64,000 nt of DNA from Paenibacillus aquistagni (GTDB lineage Bacteria; Bacillota; Bacilli; Paenibacillales; Paenibacillaceae). The notes under the pieces are model-generated. The model was given only the letters and a program-made list of their open reading frames with translations. It did not search any database and had not been told where the DNA came from. Both the position numbers and the translations under genes were made by a program. The stretch is from positions 62,001 to 126,000 of the forward strand of contig NZ_FXAZ01000008.1 in the NCBI RefSeq assembly GCF_900177815.1. Direction: 5' to 3'. Each line of letters opens with the position of its first letter. The stretch's first letter is position 1. Shown here one piece after another: positions 18,042 through 26,617 of the stretch.

Positions 18042-19130
18042 ATGAATGAACATATCCAACAGATGATTGATTGGATTGAACGCCATTTAAAGCATGATTT
18101 TTCATTAGACGCATTATCGAATTACATGGGGTATTCCCCTTATTACTGCTCTTTCAAATTTCACCAAGCAGCTGGCATAAGCATCAGGCGCTACGTTCTT
18201 CTTAGAAGGCTTTATTTATCTACTGAACATTTAGCCAATGGTCAAAAGATCTTGGACATTGCCTTGGAGTTCCGTTATTCCTCTCAAGAAGCCTACAGCA
18301 GAGCTTTCAAGCTGATTTTCGGCATCAGTCCGAGTGAATTTCAACGCAAACCCATGCCTGTTCAATCCTTTATTAAACTCACGGTCAATAAAGACAAAGG
18401 GTGGTGCGAAATGAATATTGCTAAAAAAATTGAAGTTGAGCAGCTGCAGCTTAAGAACAGCGAATGCTTTGATCAAGACGTGCTTCATCTATTAAACGGT
18501 CAGGTTATGTATGAGGAGTTTAAAGACAACAAACTCATGGGGAATGCCGACTACGCTCCCTTTAACGAAGCGATGTGTGTGCACGCAACGACGAAGCAAG
18601 TGTTTTCCCAAGCATTTATTGCAGCACGAGCCTCCGGGCATCATGACTCGGTTGAAAATTACATCTCAAAAGTGATTGATCCGCTGCATCCCCTTTTTCA
18701 CAAACCATACAAATGCATTGTGCTGTGGTTTGGAGAAGATATGTTTTGTCAGATGAATCTGCTCACGATGCTCGCCTATCTAGAGCAGTCCGGCTATGCT
18801 GGCAGGGTATTTATGTTCAGCTTCAGAGAAGATGAATTTAAGGTGAGCGAAACGGAGCTCACACTAGGCCGCTATGCTGCTGTATACGAAGAGGTATTGA
18901 TTCGCCATCAAAAGCCTTCTAGTGATCTGCTTCCCATCATGTATCAAGCGGCAAACCTCTATTTAGACATGCTGCATGAACGTCATGCCGTCGTAAAGTA
19001 TATTTCGAGCCATAAAGATTTGCCAACCTCAGAACTATTAATCAAGTTGTTTGAGCGGTTCCCTTCCATTGGATATGGAGATACGCAGTATTTAGAGCTG
19101 ATTCATAAAGCAAGAGCCGAGCATTCCTAA
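18042..19130 (+). CDS. AraC-type regulator fused to an unfamiliar C-terminal domain
   Basis: 362 residues. Unlike most AraC proteins the DNA-binding part is N-terminal: double helix-turn-helix at about 1-105 (FSLDALSNYMGYSPYYCSF and ILDIALEFRYSSQEAYSRAF). The remaining 250 residues begin at WCEMNIAKKIEVEQ and hold HLLNGQVMYEEFK (about 145-157) and LWFGEDMFCQMNLLTML (about 225-241). This pattern reminds me of the DUF1835-type domain, an assignment I could not verify. GGAGTGAGGGAC before ATG 18042 fixes the start; an earlier ATG at 17973 has none. A small protein and an XRE regulator with the same promoter type follow. Confidence 0.82.
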   Translation: MNEHIQQMIDWIERHLKHDFSLDALSNYMGYSPYYCSFKFHQAAGISIRRYVLLRRLYLSTEHLANGQKILDIALEFRYSSQEAYSRAFKLIFGISPSEFQRKPMPVQSFIKLTVNKDKGWCEMNIAKKIEVEQLQLKNSECFDQDVLHLLNGQVMYEEFKDNKLMGNADYAPFNEAMCVHATTKQVFSQAFIAARASGHHDSVENYISKVIDPLHPLFHKPYKCIVLWFGEDMFCQMNLLTMLAYLEQSGYAGRVFMFSFREDEFKVSETELTLGRYAAVYEEVLIRHQKPSSDLLPIMYQAANLYLDMLHERHAVVKYISSHKDLPTSELLIKLFERFPSIGYGDTQYLELIHKARAEHS

Positions 19131-19223
19131 TGGCTGCAGCACCGCACCATGTGATGTTCGGGCATACTTGCTCTCTTTAACACATGCTCGTATGTAAAGC
19201 CACATATATAGGAGGAAATTGAG

Positions 19224-19382
19224 ATGGGTTTTGGGAAGATTGCTGTAATGATATGGGGACTGCTAAAGGAAGAACAGCCAGCGGCAAGGCAGCTCATGTA
19301 CAGCTCCAGCTCAGCACAGGATACTCCTTCTCGGAATAAGGAAGAGTACCGCTACCAGCAATGCTTTTATCCATATCAATAA
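19224..19382 (+). CDS. Small protein of 52 residues, function unknown
   Basis: ATG 19224 follows TATATAGGAGGAAATTGAG, an excellent ribosome binding site almost the same as that of the next gene (TATATAGGAGGAACACCTC). The product begins MGFGKIAVMIWGLLKEEQPA and ends in a Tyr/Gln-rich tail (EYRYQQCFYPYQ). The first 15 residues are hydrophobic and may sit in or at the membrane. It was found only by reading for start sites, being short. I do not recognise it. Position between two regulators suggests a shared function, for instance a sensor or antagonist; this is inference. Confidence 0.5.
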   Translation: MGFGKIAVMIWGLLKEEQPAARQLMYSSSSAQDTPSRNKEEYRYQQCFYPYQ

Positions 19383-19517
19383 GCACGCGAAGGCGACAAC
19401 TGACGCTTGACGCTGACTGGCAGACATAAAGCCATTCCAGCAAATAGCCGTTAGCCATCGTTTAGCAGCTTGTTCAACAAACGGTTGAATGCCCATACGT
19501 GTAAGGCGGCAGCCATT

Positions 19518-19576
19518 CAACCAACGCTTGATCGTCATCCCCCGGGTCCTGTGCTATGCTTCTGATATCGGGCCCG
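19518..19576 (+). promoter_or_regulatory. Promoter/operator block B (near-copy of block A)
   Basis: Shares ATTCAAC-AACGCTTGATCGT-ATC with block A. TTGATC (19528-19533), 16 bases, TGTGCT/TATGCT (19550-19560), then ATCGGGCCCG with the same CGGGCCCG palindrome (19569-19576). The XRE gene starts 30 bases later. Confidence 0.65.
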
Positions 19577-19605
19577 CAACCTTACTTATATAGGAGGAAC
19601 ACCTC

Positions 19606-20709
19606 ATGGACATTCAAAAGATTGGAGCATACATTTCGAAGCTGCGCAAAGCGCAGGATATGACGCAGCTAGAACTTGCAGAGCATTGCAATGTCAGCCA
19701 TCAAGCGGTATCCAAATGGGAGCGTGGAGAATCTTTGCCAGATATCGGCACATTCCCGAAGCTTGCTGAACGCTTCGAGGTTACAATCGACAATCTGCTT
19801 CACGCAGGACAAGAGCAGCAGACTGCCAAGCCTAGGCAAGCAGGCACCATTGTCAAGGAGCTCGCGAATAATAAGCCTGAGCAGATTTCACAAATGATGA
19901 ATGCGGGCGAAGTGGAACCTGAGGACCTGCTTGAAGTCGCTCCGATGCTCAAGAGCAGTTCCCTTCATCAGGTTGTGAAAGGCTTAGATGCCTCTCGCTT
20001 CAGCTTCGAGCAAATCATCGGACTCGCTCCCTTTCTAAGGGAACAAGATCTTGATCAGCTTGTATCCTTCATGCTTAACGAAGGGCAAGAACAGGTGCCA
20101 TGGAACAACATTGCCGCCTTGGCGCCATTTCTCAGCAGCGACGCTCTTCAGCAGCTGGTCGATCATCACATCCAAGATGAGCTGCAGGCGAAGCACCTTA
20201 TCGCTCTCGCTCCTTTTTTGGAGGATGAGCAGATCGATGAAATGATCCGCCATGTCGTTAGCCAAGACCTGAACTGGAACTTAGTTGTTTCGCTTGCTCC
20301 GTTTGCAGAGGAAGAAACCTTTGATTGGCTCATAGAGCAATGCAAGTCTAATCAATTGCGCGCCAACCAGCTTACAAGTCTTGCTCCATTTCTAGAAGAA
20401 AGACAGCTTGATCAGTTGGTGCGTCAGGTTGTGCTTGATGATACGATGAATTGGAATGTGGTTGTTTCGCTAGCCCCTCACCTTGAGGAGGCAACATTAG
20501 GCTGGCTGGTGCAGCAGGTCATAGATGGCAAGGTGGAAGGGCACCACATCGTAAGCCTAGCTCCATTTCTAGAGGAAGAGCACATTGGGCTCCTGCTGGC
20601 ACACGCGCAGCAAGGCACGATCAGCCCCGATCTCATCATGAAGCTAGCTCCATTTGCGGGTGAACAATTATTAAGCAAGGTCATTGTGAATTTCGTTAAC
20701 AAATCATAG
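19606..20709 (+). CDS. XRE-family regulator with nine LAPFL-type repeats
   Basis: 367 residues. N-terminal XRE helix-turn-helix (IGAYISKLRKAQDMTQLELA, then HCNVSHQAVSKWERGESLPD, residues 5-45). After a linker with EQISQMMNAGEVEPEDLLEV the rest is a tandem array of about 26-34-residue units, each with a LAPFL-like core: VAPML, LAPFL three times, LAPFA, LAPFL, LAPHL, LAPFL, LAPFA, nine in all, ending near residue 360. The units look like helical hairpins stacking into a solenoid, a likely protein- or ligand-binding surface. AGGAGGAA 7 bases before the ATG. Related LAPFL proteins exist in Bacillales; their role is not settled. Confidence 0.8.
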   Translation: MDIQKIGAYISKLRKAQDMTQLELAEHCNVSHQAVSKWERGESLPDIGTFPKLAERFEVTIDNLLHAGQEQQTAKPRQAGTIVKELANNKPEQISQMMNAGEVEPEDLLEVAPMLKSSSLHQVVKGLDASRFSFEQIIGLAPFLREQDLDQLVSFMLNEGQEQVPWNNIAALAPFLSSDALQQLVDHHIQDELQAKHLIALAPFLEDEQIDEMIRHVVSQDLNWNLVVSLAPFAEEETFDWLIEQCKSNQLRANQLTSLAPFLEERQLDQLVRQVVLDDTMNWNVVVSLAPHLEEATLGWLVQQVIDGKVEGHHIVSLAPFLEEEHIGLLLAHAQQGTISPDLIMKLAPFAGEQLLSKVIVNFVNKS

Positions 20710-20840
20710 CATTACCATTCGGCTCCTGCTGCAGCACGGACGGAGAAGCCGCGTTTCTTCCATTGCCTTTGAGCAAAGTGGACGGACGCCCTGGCTCCCA
20801 ATGGCTTTAAGCAGGGCCGAATATTCTTCATGGCCAAAAG

Positions 20841-21281
20841 TTACCCTTCTGAATCAGGCGACCAAATCATCGTATATTCCATATGCCCGGAATCCTCATT
20901 GGGCTGCTTGCTCTTAATAGCGAAGCCGCATCTGGCGTAGAAGCTTACCGCTCGTTCATTTTCCGCATACACCCCTAGCTCTAGACAGGAATACCGCTCC
21001 TTCGCAGCTTGTATAAGCGACGCTCCGAGTCCCTTTCCCTGCTCCTTAGGATCAATAAATAACGCTCCGATAAAGCTATTCTCAATGATACTGATAAAGC
21101 CCGCAATCCTGCCTTCTATCTCCGCTACCAAGGTATCTGCAATCGGCAAATAATGCTGTTCGACGATGCTTTGATTATCCTGCCAATACGATTCTGTTAA
21201 AAACGGATGCGCTTGAATATTCGCTCGAAGCCATATATCCATAATGATGGGTGTATCCCTTGCCTCTTTCTCTCTAATCAT
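20841..21281 (-). CDS. GNAT-family N-acetyltransferase (YjaB-like)
   Basis: 146 residues. Typical GNAT layout with ALFIDPKEQGKGLGASLIQA (about 73-92), which carries the acetyl-CoA loop Q/R-x-x-G-x-G, and YAENERAVSFYARCGF near 105-120. The N-terminal MDIWLRANIQAHPFL and the order of segments resemble E. coli YjaB. Acceptor substrate unknown. GAGGAGG before ATG 21281 supports the start. Single gene between two plus-strand genes. Confidence 0.82.
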   Translation of the reverse strand: MIREKEARDTPIIMDIWLRANIQAHPFLTESYWQDNQSIVEQHYLPIADTLVAEIEGRIAGFISIIENSFIGALFIDPKEQGKGLGASLIQAAKERYSCLELGVYAENERAVSFYARCGFAIKSKQPNEDSGHMEYTMIWSPDSEG

Positions 21282-21477
21282 GAGTTGAACCTCCTCTATG
21301 AACCTAATCCGCGATTAGCATCTTATCTAGCAAACGTTAATCTTACCCATCTATCCAGTGTACGTTACAGCTTCAATGATATGATATTATGAACATATTC
21401 ATTGTCTGTTCGATCCTTTTCATGTTAAGCAAGCCATTTCTAATTTATTTCTATTTCTAATAAAAGGAGTTGGGAGT

Positions 21478-22065
21478 ATGACAAAGCTTGTGAAAATTAG
21501 AGCCAGCGTATTCATTGGACATGTGCTCTGGCTGGACCCTGTCATAGATCCAAAGCAGCAGCTGAAGATTTCATTTCAAGGCGATGGCAGGGGCTTTGAG
21601 CCTCATGCTGCGCGTACAGGCCGCTCCCGCGTTGAGCAGGAGGTCACTGTGGACTTTGAGAAGCAGCGCATGGTTACCTATGCGGATACAGGCGTAACCG
21701 TGATGAAAACACTAGCTTTGGATGGGAGCATCCAGTATGAACAAGGAAAAGCCGGCTCCCATCAGGTGCAAGTAGTGAATGAACAGTGGCTGGAGGATGA
21801 GGTATGCTTTCGCATGCAGGCAAGCGCAAGCAACCCCCTGCGTAAAGAAGCGCCAGCCGTAGACTATGCGGTCGACGTGAAGGTGCACCGCAGCGGATTG
21901 GTTACCTTGGAAGGAAGGCATGACGGCTTTCCCTGCTTTGAATTCTATAAGCAGCTGGACTATGGCCCTTATGAGGTGCTGTATCAGCACGATTATGTCG
22001 CTGCAGGCAGTACGCCAGCATCTATGGCTGGCGATATGGAATATTCCATTACAGTTGCGAAGTAA
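21478..22065 (+). CDS. DUF3238-like protein of unknown function
   Basis: 195 residues, AAAGGAGTTGGGAG just before the ATG. Beta-rich with KIRASVFIGHVLW (5-17), FQGDGRGFEPHAARTGRSRV (about 37-56), ASNPLRKEAPAVDYAVDV (about 117-134) and HDGFPCFEFYKQLDYG (about 146-161). These blocks fit my memory of DUF3238 proteins in Bacilli; the assignment was not checked. No signal peptide or membrane helix. No neighbour suggests a role. Confidence 0.75.
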   Translation: MTKLVKIRASVFIGHVLWLDPVIDPKQQLKISFQGDGRGFEPHAARTGRSRVEQEVTVDFEKQRMVTYADTGVTVMKTLALDGSIQYEQGKAGSHQVQVVNEQWLEDEVCFRMQASASNPLRKEAPAVDYAVDVKVHRSGLVTLEGRHDGFPCFEFYKQLDYGPYEVLYQHDYVAAGSTPASMAGDMEYSITVAK

Positions 22066-22248
22066 GGACGAAGCAGCGATGTATCGCACAGCACCTCTTA
22101 TCCCTTACAGCCGCTTCCTATTGCAGGAAAGCCTCTCCTGTACAGCTAACGCGGCCATACGGCTGTACATCGTCAGCTTGTCAGCATTATGGCTATCCAA
22201 CGATCACATCAAGAGGATTCGCAGAGGGCGAAGAGGTGCTGTTGCAAG

Positions 22249-24480
22249 CTATCGGCTTAGCACGGCACCCGCTTTTTTATCAATCGACTGAGTCATGGAT
22301 GGTTCGCCTTGTTCGCTCCACAGCGTATATTGTATCGCCTCGACCAGTGCACGCGCCTTAAGCTCAATCTCCTGATATTCAAGCTCAGGCTCCGAGTCCA
22401 TGACAATCGCTCCGCCTACACCGATAGACAATCGCTTTCCCTGACGAACAATCGTGCGAATAACGATATTCAGATCCGCCGTCCCATTTACTCCTAAAAA
22501 CCCAATCGCTCCAGCATAAGCCCCCCGAGGACGCTTCTCCAGCTTCTCAATGATTTCCATGCTGCGTTTTTTAGGGGCACCTGTCATGGAGCCGCCCGGA
22601 AAGACGGCCTGAATGCAGGCATTGAGCGGGACATCGCTGCGCAGCTGCCCCGTAATCGTAGAAACGAGCTGATGCACTGTTTCGAAGGATTCAATATCCA
22701 TCAGCTTTGGAACCTTCACCGTCCCAATCTCGCATACCTTGCCCAAATCGTTGCGCAGCAAATCGACGATCATCAGATTCTCGGAAAAGTCCTTCTGGCT
22801 GGCTGCGAGCTGCTGCTTCAGCTGTTCATCCTCGCTGACATCCTTCCCTCTTCGAATCGTCCCTTTGATCGGCTTGGCATCGATCTGCCGCTCTCGTCCC
22901 ACTCGAATGAAGCGCTCTGGTGAGGAGCAGATCAGCTGCAGCTCCTCATTGAATGTAAGATAGGCAGCATACGGTGCTGGATTCATTCTTCTGACATTGC
23001 GATATAGCGCCAGCGGGGCAAGCTCTGCCTCAACTCTCAGCTCATTCGTCAGATTAATCTCGTAGCTGTCACCAGCGGCCAGATACTTCTTGACTTGCGC
23101 AATGCTGTCCAAATACGAATTATGAGGCACATGATAATGGAAAGATGCGCCTATCTCCCCCTGCTCAGGGAGAGAATCTCGTATTGCAGCCGACTTGAAT
23201 GATGTCTTTAAGGACGAAAGCTGTTCAAGCTGCATGCACACAGCATCCATCCATGTATCAGCTGCTTCTGCATCCTCCGTCAGACAGACGAGATAAACTT
23301 CCTTTAACAGCTGATCAAACGCTATGAAGCGATCTGAGAACATAAACATGGCATCCGGGTATTCTCTTGGTGTAGAGTCGCCTATATCCCCTTTGGCTTC
23401 ATAGCCATAGAAGCCTACAAAGCCGCTGTTGAAGTCGAAGGGAAGCGCTGGCGACTTCATCTTAAATCGAGCCAGTTCTTGATCCAAATAGCTAAAAATG
23501 TCTTGATCAAGCACCTGTGTGCCCTCACGATCAATCACTGTAACCTTCTGGGTGCTGGCATCATACGCTACCCGCTTGCTTAACGGACCCCGGGTATCCC
23601 CCATAAACGAAAATCGCGACATGTTTCCATCATCACGACTGCTATCGAGCCAATAAGCCGTTGTCTGATCCCCATACAATTCTACAAACACCTGCTCTGA
23701 ATCATACCATTGCGATAGCTTGCGGTATCGGACATGCCCCTTATGCTGGACGCTGATGGATGCTGCATCCAACGTTCCTTCTGTGCCGCTCCATGCCGAT
23801 TCGAAGCCTTGCTTAGTCTCTTCAGCGCTCGGATACCGATGCTGCTGAGTCAACTGCCCCTTCACGAGGATCGCCTCTTCTCCGTTTGCCTCTTCATAGA
23901 AGGAGCGCGTGATGTTCATGAAATTACGCAGCAGCGCTTCCCCATGCTCACTTGCTATTGACTCCGGATGAAACTGCACACCCCAGTGAGGCTTGTCCAC
24001 AGCACGAATCGCCATCAGCAGGCCGTCTTCGGTCCAGGCCAGCGGCATAAGGGAAGCTGGCAGCGAGTTATCAAGCAGCAAGGAATGATAGCGCACGACT
24101 TGAAATGAAGACGGGATTCCTTCAAATAAGCGATCTCCGTCATGCTTCACACGGCTAATCTTGCCATGGGCAATCTCAGGGGAAGGTATAATGCCTGCCC
24201 CATGGATATGACCAAGACCTTGGTGTCCCAAGCATACGCCTAGAATCGGCAGCTTCTCCTCCTTCAAGGCATTCTTGCATATCCCGAAGTCTGCTGCTTG
24301 ATCTGCACTTCCTGGTCCAGGCGACAGCACGACATTATCGAATTCGTATGCCGCCTTCGCCGCTTCCCATGAGCACTCGTCATTCCTTATCACTATAGGA
24401 GAAGTACCATTGATCTCGGCGATTATCTGGTACAAATTATAGGTGTAAGAATCATAGTTATCGATGATTAAAGTCTTCAT
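22249..24480 (-). CDS. pabAB: Fused aminodeoxychorismate synthase (PabA-PabB)
   Basis: 743 residues. Makes 4-amino-4-deoxychorismate from chorismate and glutamine for folate. Residues 1-195 are the glutamine amidotransferase: LSPGPGSADQAADF, GVCLGHQGLGH with the nucleophilic Cys (about 82), and VQFHPESIASEHG. Residues about 330-743 are the chorismate-binding part: PIKGTIRRGKD at about 537 has the Lys that marks PabB rather than TrpE (which has Ala), plus PGGSMTGAPKKRSMEIIE. The frame opens at 24537; ATG 24480 (MKTLIIDNYDSY) starts the domain, with only a G-rich site before it. No pabC is adjacent. Confidence 0.9.
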   Translation of the reverse strand: MKTLIIDNYDSYTYNLYQIIAEINGTSPIVIRNDECSWEAAKAAYEFDNVVLSPGPGSADQAADFGICKNALKEEKLPILGVCLGHQGLGHIHGAGIIPSPEIAHGKISRVKHDGDRLFEGIPSSFQVVRYHSLLLDNSLPASLMPLAWTEDGLLMAIRAVDKPHWGVQFHPESIASEHGEALLRNFMNITRSFYEEANGEEAILVKGQLTQQHRYPSAEETKQGFESAWSGTEGTLDAASISVQHKGHVRYRKLSQWYDSEQVFVELYGDQTTAYWLDSSRDDGNMSRFSFMGDTRGPLSKRVAYDASTQKVTVIDREGTQVLDQDIFSYLDQELARFKMKSPALPFDFNSGFVGFYGYEAKGDIGDSTPREYPDAMFMFSDRFIAFDQLLKEVYLVCLTEDAEAADTWMDAVCMQLEQLSSLKTSFKSAAIRDSLPEQGEIGASFHYHVPHNSYLDSIAQVKKYLAAGDSYEINLTNELRVEAELAPLALYRNVRRMNPAPYAAYLTFNEELQLICSSPERFIRVGRERQIDAKPIKGTIRRGKDVSEDEQLKQQLAASQKDFSENLMIVDLLRNDLGKVCEIGTVKVPKLMDIESFETVHQLVSTITGQLRSDVPLNACIQAVFPGGSMTGAPKKRSMEIIEKLEKRPRGAYAGAIGFLGVNGTADLNIVIRTIVRQGKRLSIGVGGAIVMDSEPELEYQEIELKARALVEAIQYTLWSEQGEPSMTQSIDKKAGAVLSR

Positions 24481-24601
24481 GTGCGCCCCCAAACAAGATG
24501 GTTCTGAATCGTATTCTACCAAATCTGCGGTCAACAAGCATGCTTTCAGCAGACAAATGATTCAAGGGGGTTATTTTTCCAAATCCATTGCCGAATGGGA
24601 A

Positions 24602-25591
24602 TCAAGCACGCTCATCGTATTGTTCAAGACGCTGCAGGACGTCATCACGTATAGGTGACTCACACAGCTTCAGTGCCAACAAGGCAGCTCCCGCTGCTGG
24701 AAGAAGGCGCGGCTGCACCACCGTGTACTGCTTATGGCCAAGCCCCTGCTGCAGACCGTTCGTTAATCGTTCCGTCATGAAACGATCCTGAATGACACTC
24801 CCCATAAAGGCTACGGGCACCTGCTCTGCTCGGAAGCCTGCTCCAATCAATCGAATGCCTACTTCAAGAGCATGTACAAGCCCATTGCACACGTCAATGG
24901 CAACTGGGCTGCCTTCGGCTGCTGCACGGGTGACAATAGGTCCCATCTGCCCAAACCCGCGCATTTGCTCATGGACGCCCTCCACAAAGCCCTTGCTGCC
25001 TCGTTCATAAAGCTCTTCTAACGTGTTAACCTTCCAATAGGCAAAAACCTCCCTCAAGAGGCCCTGATCCTCCTCTGCGTCATAGCCTGCCAAGAGGCGA
25101 TGGACACATTCATAGGCCAAGTGGCGTGCCGCTCCCGCATAATGTTGATAATCCTGATTGCGCAGCATGCGCCCTTGTTCATTTATCCCGAACACAACGG
25201 AACCAGTGCCTGAGATGGCCATAATTCCGGGCTCGCCGCAAAAAGCGCCAGCATGTGCAACATAGGCATCATTCACAAGCTGCTTCAAGCAGCTTATGCC
25301 TGCAAGCGACGTGAACTGCTCAGCCCAGCGCAGATCCTCCTCCGCTTCCAAGCCGGCTAAGCCCGCGCATATCGCCGCTACGTCCTCTGGAGCAGCTTGT
25401 GCCGCATGCAGCGCCTCGCGAATCGCTTGCTGCACATGCTCGCTTGCGTGCTGGTCTTTATTCGGATTGCAGCATCCGCTCTCAGCAGTTCCTGCGATCG
25501 ACCCGTCCAGCTTTACAGCAAGCGCTCTTGTCTTGGTTCCGCCACCTTCGATGCCAATAACGATTGCTTTTTCATGATTCAGAACAATCAC
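24602..25591 (-). CDS. BadF/BadG/BcrA/BcrD-type ATPase, N-acetylglucosamine-kinase-like
   Basis: About 329 residues. Sugar-kinase/Hsp70-type ATPase fold: phosphate-1 loop GIEGGGTKTRALAV at about 14-27, NPNKDQH, and the second phosphate loop MAISGTGSVVFGIN near 115-128. Closest by motif are bacterial GlcNAc/MurNAc kinases of the BadF family, which recycle cell-wall sugars; this is inferred. The frame starts at GTG 25609; GTG 25591 with GGGGG 9 bases upstream is the alternative used here. Same strand and just upstream of pabAB (121-base gap). Confidence 0.82.
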   Translation of the reverse strand: MIVLNHEKAIVIGIEGGGTKTRALAVKLDGSIAGTAESGCCNPNKDQHASEHVQQAIREALHAAQAAPEDVAAICAGLAGLEAEEDLRWAEQFTSLAGISCLKQLVNDAYVAHAGAFCGEPGIMAISGTGSVVFGINEQGRMLRNQDYQHYAGAARHLAYECVHRLLAGYDAEEDQGLLREVFAYWKVNTLEELYERGSKGFVEGVHEQMRGFGQMGPIVTRAAAEGSPVAIDVCNGLVHALEVGIRLIGAGFRAEQVPVAFMGSVIQDRFMTERLTNGLQQGLGHKQYTVVQPRLLPAAGAALLALKLCESPIRDDVLQRLEQYDERA

Positions 25592-25771
25592 TGCCCCATT
25601 CCCCCTCACTCTTTCGCCCTTGGGAGCGCGGCGAATCTTCCTAAAGTTTACATAAACAAAAGAAAGAAGGCTATGATTTGTTTTTCATTTGGAATCACGA
25701 ATGATTGGATGTAATCATTTAACTCAACCCGTTCATGCTGGTTCATCTTCGTTTACAAAAACCGCCATGCA

Positions 25772-26512
25772 TCAGGCCATCGTTTGACCATTATCAACAG
25801 TAATAATCTGGCCTGTAAGCGACCGCTGTACAAGCATCGCACAGATGCTCTCAGCAATATCCTCAGGGGTGGAAATACGCTTCAGCAGCATGTCGCCGCT
25901 TAAGCGGCGCATCTTCTCCTCATGCCCTGCCCACCATCGCGTATCGACCGCACCCGGTGCAATGGCATTGACTCGGACATGCGGTGCTAATGCAAAGGCC
26001 AACGACTTGGTCAAGCCGTGCACTGCTGCCTTGGACACAGCGTAGGGAAGCGAGGAGCCAATTCCTGTTGTACCCGCTACACTGCCGACATTGACAATCG
26101 CGCTGTCCGCCTGCTGAATCAAGTAGGCGCGAGCAGCCTTTGCAACATAAAACATCCCTTTTACATTGACCGCGAACAATCGGTCCCACACCTCATCTGG
26201 AATGCCGTCCAAATCCTCAAGCGGCCACTGTTCCGTTGCGCCAGCATTGTTCACCACACAGTGAAGCTCTCCATAACGCTGCATGGCCAGTGCGACCATA
26301 TGCTTTACTTCCTCCTCAGAGCTCACATCCGCTTGCACGATATAACCCTCTCCGCCTTGCTCGCGAATGCAATTCAAAGTATATTCAGCCCCTGCTTTGG
26401 AGTTGGAATAATGAACGATTACCTTGGCCCCATAAGCTGCAAGACGGATGCATACCGCTTGGCCGATTCCAGAAGAACCACCTGTAACCAGCACGACTTT
26501 TTGTTCAAACAT
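25772..26512 (-). CDS. Short-chain dehydrogenase/reductase (FabG-like)
   Basis: 246 residues. NAD(P)-binding VTGGSSGIGQAV (9-20), NNAGATEQW (about 88-96), catalytic Ser in IVNVGSVAGTTGIG, YAVSK with the catalytic Tyr and Lys (about 155-159), and the FabG-like end APGAVDTRWW and GQIITVDNGQTMA. Reduces or oxidises an unknown carbonyl/alcohol. GAGGTGATGAGAT precedes ATG 26512. It faces a LysR gene across 105 bases, so it is the likely target of that regulator. Confidence 0.88.
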   Translation of the reverse strand: MFEQKVVLVTGGSSGIGQAVCIRLAAYGAKVIVHYSNSKAGAEYTLNCIREQGGEGYIVQADVSSEEEVKHMVALAMQRYGELHCVVNNAGATEQWPLEDLDGIPDEVWDRLFAVNVKGMFYVAKAARAYLIQQADSAIVNVGSVAGTTGIGSSLPYAVSKAAVHGLTKSLAFALAPHVRVNAIAPGAVDTRWWAGHEEKMRRLSGDMLLKRISTPEDIAESICAMLVQRSLTGQIITVDNGQTMA

Positions 26513-26617
26513 ATCTCATCACCTCTGTCCCTAGCATAGGAGATGTCATAGCTGTTGTATAATAATTAGAAATCATACAGATATCATTTTCAGTAATACC
26601 AAAAAGGACGTGTGCTG

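Noticed and set aside
22139-22167. GTACAGC/GCTGTAC inverted repeat after the DUF3238-like gene
   Set aside because: Short arms, long loop and no T run; not distinguishable from chance.
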